NCBI RefSeq assembly: GCF_036346105.1
Contig: NZ_CP107811.1
Location: 1,550,001-1,614,000 of the forward strand
From: Streptomyces sp. NBC_00539
Lineage (GTDB): Bacteria > Actinomycetota > Actinomycetes > Streptomycetales > Streptomycetaceae
DNA: 64,000 nt
Reading direction: 5' to 3'
Shown: piece after piece, positions 58,211 to 64,000 of the stretch
Layout: each line of letters opens with the position of its first letter
How positions within the stretch are numbered: the first letter of the stretch is position 1
Position numbers and translations under genes: made by a program
The notes under the pieces: generated by a model
Databases searched by the model: none
The model's input: the letters and a program-made list of their open reading frames with translations, nothing else
What the model was told of the DNA's origin: nothing

Positions 58211-58308
58211 CGAGACCTACTCCCTCTGGTCGACAAAAAGTGGCGACTCGCTCGCGTTACCCAGTCCGGCGTTGATCGGTTCGAACGCTACTGAGCTGCC
58301 GAGAGGGC

Positions 58309-58342
58309 GGCCTACCCTTAGGCCACCCCTGCCCAGAGGGGT
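58309..58342. promoter_or_regulatory. Palindromes in the 238-base gap between PKS genes
   Basis: GGCCTA-CCCT-TAGGCC (58309-58324) is followed by the perfect inverted repeat ACCCCT-N6-AGGGGT (58325-58342). These lie about 100-130 bases upstream of the GTG of the KS-AT-ACP gene, suitable for an operator of a second promoter. The AGGGGT core recurs upstream of other operons. Confidence 0.45.
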
Positions 58343-58369
58343 CACCGGAGCAGGGGAAACACGCAGAAC

Positions 58370-58416
58370 GGCCGGGGTGCGTGACGGCTGTCGTCCAGCT
58401 GTCACGCACCCCGGCC
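58370..58416 (-). terminator. Strong hairpin between two PKS genes
   Basis: Perfect 16-base arms (58370-58385 and 58401-58416) around a 15-base loop lie 32 bases past the stop of the upstream PKS gene. On the minus strand the hairpin is followed by GTTCTGCGTGTTT, so it could terminate or pause transcription inside the PKS gene series. Confidence 0.7.
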
Positions 58417-58448
58417 GGGGTCTGCCGAGCCCGCCGGAGTGGGGCGGG

Positions 58449-61400
58449 TCAGGGGGTCGCGGGGGTACCGAGCTCGTTGTCCAGGATGTCGAACAGCTCG
58501 TCCGCGGTGACCTCGTCGAGGTCCTCGCCACGGTCCGGGATCTCCGGCGTGGCATACCCCTGGGCGTGGGTGGGTCCTCCGTCGAGCCGGCCGGCCAGCT
58601 CCCGCAGGCGCTCGGCGAGCCGCGTCCGGTCGGGGGTGGTGACGGGCGGCGCGGTGGGCGCGTCGGAGGCCAGCAGTGCCTCCCACCGTGCGATGTCGGC
58701 CTCCAGTCCGGTGGCCGGTACGGGGGCGGCGACCGCCGGAGCCAGCTTCCGGGCGAGGTACGTGGCGACCTCCGCCGCACTCGGGTAGTCGAAGATCAGC
58801 GTGGCGGGCAGCCGCAGCCCGCTGGCCGCGTTCAGCTGGTTGCGCAGCTCCACCGACCCGAGGGAGTCGAAGCCCAGCTCGCCGAAGGCGCGGTCGGGTT
58901 CGATCGCCTCGCCCGAAGCGTGGCCGAGCACGGTCGCCGCGTGGCCGCGTACGACGTCCAGGATGATCCGGGTCCGCTCCTCCTCGTCGTGACCGGCGAT
59001 CCGTTCGGCGAGCGACACGCCCTGGGACGCCGTGCCACCGGCCCGCTTGCGGGCGGCCGGAACCAGCCCGCGCAGCAGCGACGGCAGTTCGTCGGTACGG
59101 GTCCGCAGGGCCGCCGCGTCCACCTGGAGCGGCACGGTGACGGCCGCGCCCGACGCCAGCGACGCGTCGAACAGGGCGAGCGCCTGGGCCTCGGACAGGG
59201 CGGGAGTACCGGCGCGGCGCATCCGGTCCCGGTCGGCTTCGGTGAGGTGGGCGGCCATGCCGGTGTTGACGTCCCAGAGACCGAAGGCCATCGCCGTCGC
59301 CGGCAGACCCTCCGCGTGCCGGTGAGCGGCCAGCGCGTCCAGGAACACGTTCGCCGCCGCATAGTTGCCCTGGCCCGCCGCCAGCACCAAACCACCCGCC
59401 GACGAGAACATCACGAACGCCGACAGACCCAAGTCCCTCGTCAGCTCATGCAGATGCCACGCCGCATCGGCCTTCGGCCGCAGCACCGCATCCATCCGCT
59501 CCACGGTCAACGCACCGACCACACCGTTGTCCGCGACACCCGCCACATGCACCACACCCGACAACGGATGCGCCCCATCCACCCCCGCCAACACCGCCGC
59601 CAACGCACCACGATCCGCCACATCACACGCGGCAACCGTCACACGGGCGCCCAACTCAGTCAGGTCCGCGGCGAGTTCGGCGACACCCGGAGCATCCGGA
59701 CCACGTCGGCCCAACAGCAACAGATGACGCACCCCGTGCTCCACCACCAGATGACGGGCCACCAAAGCACCCAGACCACCCGTACCACCCGTCACCAAAA
59801 CCGTGCCCGAACCGTCCCACTGCGGCTCGACACCGTCGGACACCGCCAGCCGCGCCAGCCGCGGCACCAGCACCCCACCGGCACGCACCGCCAACTCGGC
59901 CTCACCCAGACCCGCAACCACACCCAGGTCCACGGACCCATCGGTGTCCACCAGCACGAACCGGCCCGGATTCTCCGCCTGAGCCGACCGCACCAGACCC
60001 CACACCGGAGCCTGCCGCACGTCCACCGGCTCACCATCGACAACAGCCACCCCACCACGCGTGACCACCACCAACGACGCACCCTCGAACCGCGGCTCCG
60101 CCAGCCACTCCTGCACCACGCCGAGGACCCGCTGCGCGTGTGCCCGGACATCGGCGAGTACGTCACCGGTCGCCGCGGCGGCGCAGTCCAGCACCACCGT
60201 CGCCGGCACCTCGGCGGCGGGCGTCACGTCCTCCCAGGCCGTCCAGTCGCCCGCGGCGGCCGGGGCCGCTTGCGGCACGGGCTGCCAGCGGACGTGGAGC
60301 AGGGCGTCGCCCGCCCCCGCGCCCAGCTGCTCGGCCGAGACGGGCCGGGAGAGGAGCGACTCGACCGACAGAACGGGGTTGCCCTGCTCGTCCGCGACGG
60401 TGAGCGCGAGCCCGTCCTGGTGGGCGATCGGGGTGAGCCGCACGCGCAGCGCCCTGGCCCCCGCGGCGTGCAGGGCGACCCCGTTCCAGGCGAAGGGCAG
60501 CAAGGTGCGGCCGCCGCCCTCGCGGCCCGGAATCGCGAGCAGTCCGACGTGCATCGCCGCGTCGAGCAGGGCCGGGTGGAGGCCGAAGCGGGCCGCGTCG
60601 CCGTGGGCGTGCTCCGGCAGGGCCACCTCGGCGAACAGCTCCTCGCCGCGCTGCCAGGCGGCCGTCAGGCCCTGGAAGACCGGCCCGTAGTGGTAGCCGG
60701 CGGCCGCGAGGTCCGGGTAGGCGTCGCCGACGGGAATCTCCTCGGCGCCCGTGGGGGGCCATTCGGTGAGCCCTTCCGCCCGCTCGGCCGCCGCCGGTGA
60801 CAGCGTGCCTTCGGCATGGCGGGTCCAGGGCAGGTCGGGCTGGTCGTCGGGGCGCGAGTGGATCGCCACGGTCCGCCGGCCGCCGTCGTCGGCGGGACCG
60901 ACCGCCACCTGGACGGCGATGCCGCCCCGGGCGGGGAGGATCAGCGGGGCTTGGAGGGTGAGTTCCTCCAGCAGTCCGCAGCCCAGCCGCTCGCCGGCCC
61001 GCACGGCCAGTTCCACGAAGCCGGTGCCGGGCAGCAGGATGCTGCCGAGGACGTCGTGGTCGGTGATCCAGCCGTGCGTGCTCGCCGACAGCCGGCCGGT
61101 GAGCACGGTGCCGCCCTCGTCGGGCAGTTCGACGGCCGCACGCAGCACGGGGTGGTCGAGCCCGACTTGCCCGGTCTCCGCCGTGCCACCGGCGGCGGCG
61201 GGGGCCGTCATCCAGAAGCGGGAGTGCTGGAAGGCGTACGTCGGCAGCTCTACGCGGCGGGCACCGGCGGGGGCGTAGAACGCCTCCCAGTCCACGGCCA
61301 CCCCGCTCGTGTGCAGCTGCGCCAGAGCCGCGACGAGTGCCTCGGCCTCGGGGCGGCTGCGTCGCAGGGCCGGCACGAGGACGGCCTGGTCGGATACGAC

Positions 61401-64000
61401 GCTCTGCGCGGCGAGGCCGGTGAGGATGCCGTCGGGCCCGATCTCCAGGAACCGGGTCACGCCCTGCCCCTCCAGCGCCCGCACCGCGTCCGCGAAGCGG
61501 ACGGCTTCGCGGACCTGGCCGACCCAGTACTCGGGCGACTGCCAGTCCGAGCACAGCTCACCGGTCACCGTGGAGACGACGGCCACGCGCGGCGCGGAGT
61601 ACGTCAACGCGGCTGCGACGGCACGGAACTCGTCGAGCATCGGGTCCATCAGGGCCGAGTGGAAGGCGTGCGAGACGGACAGCTGGCTGGTCTTACGGCC
61701 GACCGCGGCAAAGTGCTCGCCGACGGCCAGAACGGCCGCTTCCGCACCCGAAATCACCACGGACTGCGGCCCGTTGACGGCGGCGACACCGACACCGTCG
61801 CCGAGGAACGGAAGAACGTCCTCCTCGGTGGCCTGCACGGCGAGCATCGCGCCACCGGCAGGGAGCTCCTGCATCAGCCGGCCCCGCGCGACGACCAGCC
61901 GGGCCGCGTCCGCCAGCGAGAACACACCCGCGACGTGCGCGGCGGCCAGCTCGCCGATCGAGTGACCGGCGACCAGGTCGGGCGTGACACCCCAGGCCTC
62001 CACCAGCCGGAACAGGGCGACCTCGACCGCGAACAGCGCCGGCTGGGTGACCGCGGTGGCGTTCAGCGCGTCCGCGTCCTCACCCCACACCACGTCCTTG
62101 AGTGACCGCCCGAGGTGGAGGTCGACCTCCGCGCACACCGCGTCGAACGCGGCGGCGAAGGCGGGGAAGGCCTCGTACAGTTCCCGGCCCATCCCGAGGC
62201 GCTGCGCACCCTGGCCCGTGAACAGGAACGCCGTCGAACCCTTGGTCACCGTGCCGGTCAGCAGGCCGGGGTGCGGTTGCCCCTCGGCCAGTGCGGCGAG
62301 GGCCTCCGTGCGGGCGCCCACGACCACCGCCCGGTGCTCCATCACGCCGCGCGTGGTGGCGAGGCTGAGGCCGATGTCCTCGGGGCGGTGCGCGTCCGCC
62401 ACGGCCAGCAGGCGTTCCGCCTGCCCGGCCAGGGCCCGCGGGGTCTTCGCCGACAGCAGCCACGGCACGGCCGGCAGCGCGGCCCGCGTCTCCGGCTCGG
62501 TCTCCGGCTCGTCCTGGGGTGCCTGCTCCACGATCACGTGGGCATTGGTGCCGCTCAGGCCGAAGGAGGAGATGCCGGCCCGGCGCGGCCGCCGGCCCGG
62601 GGCCTCCCAGTCCCGTGTCTCGGTGAGGAGCTCCACGTCGCCCGCCGACCAGTCGATCTGGTCCGACCGCTCCTGCGCGTGCAACGTGGGCGGCAGGACG
62701 CCGTGCCGCATCGCCATGACCATCTTGATCATCCCGGCGACACCGGCGGCGGCCTGGGTGTGGCCCATGTTGGACTTGATGGAGCCCAGCCAGAGCGGCT
62801 GTCCCTCCTCGCGTCCCTGGCCGTACGTGGCCAGCAGCGCCTGCGCCTCGATGGGGTCACCGAGACGGGTTCCCGTACCGTGCGCCTCGACCACGTCGAC
62901 GTCGGCCGCCGACAGGCCCGCGTCGGCCAGCGCCTGGCGGATCACCCGCTGCTGCGCCGGCCCGTTCGGAGCCGTCAGACCGTTGCTGGCACCGTCCTGG
63001 TTCAGCGCGGAGCCCTTCACCACCGCCAGCACCCGGTGCCCGTTGCGCCGCGCGTCCGACAGCCGCTCCAGCAGCAGCACACCCGCACCCTCACCCCAGC
63101 CCGTACCGTCCGCGCCCGCACCGAACGACTTGCACCGCCCGTCCGGGGCCAGGCCGCGCTGCTCGCTGAAGTACACGAGCATGTCGGGGGTCGCCATGAC
63201 GGTGACTCCGCCCGCGAGCGCCAGCGAGCACTCCCCGGACCGCAGGGCCTGGGCCGCCATGTGCAGGGCCACCAGGGACGACGAGCACGCCGTGTCGACG
63301 GTGACCGCCGGACCCTCCAGGCCCAGCGTGTAGGCGACGCGGCCGGAGACCAGGCTGCCCGCCGTGCCGCCTGCGTAGTCGTGGTACATCACACCGGCGT
63401 ACACACCCGTCCGGCTGCCCTTGAGCGCGGCCGGGTCCACGCCCGCGCGTTCGAGCGCCTCCCAGGAGATCTCCAGCAGCAGCCGCTGCTGCGGGTCCAT
63501 GGTCAGCGCCTCGCGCGGGGAGATCCCGAAGAACGCCGGGTCGAACGCGGCCGCGTCGTAGAGGAATCCACCGTCACGTGCGTACGACTTGCCCGGCACG
63601 CCCGGCTCGGGGTCGTAGACGCCGGGGTCCCAGCCCCGGTCGTCGGGCAGCGGGGCGATGGCGTCGACCCCGCCCGCGACGAGCTGCCAGAGCCCGTCGG
63701 GCGTGGTGACGCCGCCCGGATAGCGGCAGGCCATGCCGACGATCGCGATGGGGTCGTCGTCCGCGCCCCGGACGGCAGGTGCGGCGGGTGCGGGCGTGGC
63801 GTCCGGGGTGCCGTCGAGGACTTCGAGGATGTGGGCGGCGACCGCTCCGGCCGTCGGGTAGTCGAAGATCAGCGTGGCGGGCAGCCGCAGGCCGGTCTCC
63901 TTGTCGAGCCGGTTGCGCAGTTCGACGGCGGTCAGGGAGTCGAAGCCCAGTTCGTCGAAGGCGCGCCGCGGTTCGATGGCGTCGCCCGAGGCATGGCCCA
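58449..64000 (-). CDS. Type I PKS, at least one full module KS-AT-DH-KR-ACP plus part of another; 5' end missing
   Basis: The gene runs off the right edge. The first 88 codons or so in view are the end of an ACP ([18 protein letters not shown]) and a linker of the previous module. The full module then holds KS ([26 protein letters not shown]), AT (HAFHSALM, malonyl type), DH ([10 protein letters not shown] and [12 protein letters not shown], both motifs intact), KR ([36 protein letters not shown] in place of LDD), ACP ([17 protein letters not shown]) and a C-terminal docking region. It should set one C=C. An ATG at 63734 is internal to the KS and is not the start. The next gene in the line is separated by 238 bases with a hairpin. 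Confidence 0.92.
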   Translation of the reverse strand, partial: GHASGDAIEPRRAFDELGFDSLTAVELRNRLDKETGLRLPATLIFDYPTAGAVAAHILEVLDGTPDATPAPAAPAVRGADDDPIAIVGMACRYPGGVTTPDGLWQLVAGGVDAIAPLPDDRGWDPGVYDPEPGVPGKSYARDGGFLYDAAAFDPAFFGISPREALTMDPQQRLLLEISWEALERAGVDPAALKGSRTGVYAGVMYHDYAGGTAGSLVSGRVAYTLGLEGPAVTVDTACSSSLVALHMAAQALRSGECSLALAGGVTVMATPDMLVYFSEQRGLAPDGRCKSFGAGADGTGWGEGAGVLLLERLSDARRNGHRVLAVVKGSALNQDGASNGLTAPNGPAQQRVIRQALADAGLSAADVDVVEAHGTGTRLGDPIEAQALLATYGQGREEGQPLWLGSIKSNMGHTQAAAGVAGMIKMVMAMRHGVLPPTLHAQERSDQIDWSAGDVELLTETRDWEAPGRRPRRAGISSFGLSGTNAHVIVEQAPQDEPETEPETRAALPAVPWLLSAKTPRALAGQAERLLAVADAHRPEDIGLSLATTRGVMEHRAVVVGARTEALAALAEGQPHPGLLTGTVTKGSTAFLFTGQGAQRLGMGRELYEAFPAFAAAFDAVCAEVDLHLGRSLKDVVWGEDADALNATAVTQPALFAVEVALFRLVEAWGVTPDLVAGHSIGELAAAHVAGVFSLADAARLVVARGRLMQELPAGGAMLAVQATEEDVLPFLGDGVGVAAVNGPQSVVISGAEAAVLAVGEHFAAVGRKTSQLSVSHAFHSALMDPMLDEFRAVAAALTYSAPRVAVVSTVTGELCSDWQSPEYWVGQVREAVRFADAVRALEGQGVTRFLEIGPDGILTGLAAQSVVSDQAVLVPALRRSRPEAEALVAALAQLHTSGVAVDWEAFYAPAGARRVELPTYAFQHSRFWMTAPAAAGGTAETGQVGLDHPVLRAAVELPDEGGTVLTGRLSASTHGWITDHDVLGSILLPGTGFVELAVRAGERLGCGLLEELTLQAPLILPARGGIAVQVAVGPADDGGRRTVAIHSRPDDQPDLPWTRHAEGTLSPAAAERAEGLTEWPPTGAEEIPVGDAYPDLAAAGYHYGPVFQGLTAAWQRGEELFAEVALPEHAHGDAARFGLHPALLDAAMHVGLLAIPGREGGGRTLLPFAWNGVALHAAGARALRVRLTPIAHQDGLALTVADEQGNPVLSVESLLSRPVSAEQLGAGAGDALLHVRWQPVPQAAPAAAGDWTAWEDVTPAAEVPATVVLDCAAAATGDVLADVRAHAQRVLGVVQEWLAEPRFEGASLVVVTRGGVAVVDGEPVDVRQAPVWGLVRSAQAENPGRFVLVDTDGSVDLGVVAGLGEAELAVRAGGVLVPRLARLAVSDGVEPQWDGSGTVLVTGGTGGLGALVARHLVVEHGVRHLLLLGRRGPDAPGVAELAADLTELGARVTVAACDVADRGALAAVLAGVDGAHPLSGVVHVAGVADNGVVGALTVERMDAVLRPKADAAWHLHELTRDLGLSAFVMFSSAGGLVLAAGQGNYAAANVFLDALAAHRHAEGLPATAMAFGLWDVNTGMAAHLTEADRDRMRRAGTPALSEAQALALFDASLASGAAVTVPLQVDAAALRTRTDELPSLLRGLVPAARKRAGGTASQGVSLAERIAGHDEEERTRIILDVVRGHAATVLGHASGEAIEPDRAFGELGFDSLGSVELRNQLNAASGLRLPATLIFDYPSAAEVATYLARKLAPAVAAPVPATGLEADIARWEALLASDAPTAPPVTTPDRTRLAERLRELAGRLDGGPTHAQGYATPEIPDRGEDLDEVTADELFDILDNELGTPATP
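59280..60130 (-). repeat. KR/linker block shared with 39960-40800
   Basis: The second copy of the KR/linker block described at 39960-40800. It lies in the KR domain of the last full module and carries the same G/T-ending codon preference. Confidence 0.65.

Noticed and set aside
63734-63734. ATG at 63734 as the start of the right-edge PKS gene
   Set aside because: It falls inside the KS domain (GMACRYPGG), and coding sequence of an ACP continues in frame to the window end.
1-64000. CRISPR arrays, tRNA genes, insertion sequences or integrase attachment sites
   Set aside because: No regularly spaced repeats with unique spacers, no recognisable tRNA and no transposase or integrase frame was found; repeats present are PKS module homologies and short intergenic motifs.

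Overview
High-GC actinobacterial DNA, almost certainly Streptomyces: coding GC is around 74%, regulators are of LAL/LuxR type, a rare TTA (bldA-type) codon sits in the large regulator, and the RBS sequences are AAGGAGG-like. The whole window is a natural-product biosynthetic region. No tRNA, rRNA, CRISPR or insertion sequence was seen.

Layout. (1) 1-10.9 kb is regulation and support: the end of a TPR/LuxR regulator, a degenerate AMP-ligase relative, a degenerate polyprenyl-synthetase relative, a large ATPase-LuxR (LAL) activator, and a metallophosphoesterase divergent from a PptT/EntD-type phosphopantetheinyl transferase, a pairing that recalls mycobacterial PptH/PptT. A tiny membrane peptide gene divergent from a LuxR-type regulator follows. 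(2) 10.9-21.9 kb (minus strand) is a tightly coupled eight-gene operon: FAAL, acyl-CoA-dehydrogenase-like protein, ACP, KS-AT-ACP polyketide synthase, KSIII-like protein, FkbH-like protein, ACP and Sfp-type PPTase. KSIII-FkbH-ACP is the order of the tetronate cassette (AbyA1-A2-A3, RkD/A/B logic), so I infer an acyl-tetronate or glyceryl-derived unit. (3) 22.0-33.3 kb is a set of starter-unit and accessory genes: a malonyltransferase-fold acyltransferase, a secreted quinoprotein-like beta-propeller, two stand-alone adenylation enzymes, a discrete carrier protein, a PLP aminotransferase, a KamA-family radical SAM 2,3-aminomutase and a DHA2-type MFS exporter. This resembles the beta-amino-acid starter logic of polyene macrolactams (vicenistatin, incednine). 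(4) 33.3-64 kb (minus strand) is a collinear modular type I PKS, running from beyond the right edge to a thioesterase.

How it could work. The modules visible here (all AT domains carry the malonyl-type HAFH motif, no ER domain) predict a C1-C13 tail of 2,4,6-triene, 9-hydroxyl, 11-ketone and 12-alkene released by the TE. If the aminomutase, adenylation enzymes, carrier protein and acyltransferase build the starter, the TE product would be a macrolactam. Whether the tetronate-like operon serves the same molecule or is a second pathway cannot be decided from the sequence alone.

Regulation. The LAL gene has a TTA codon near its start, the small peptide gene has another, and paired AGGGGT-type motifs recur upstream of several operons. 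A consensus-like promoter with two 12-bp direct repeats drives the discrete ACP, apparently as a leaderless transcript. The left regulator and the right PKS gene are cut by the window edges.
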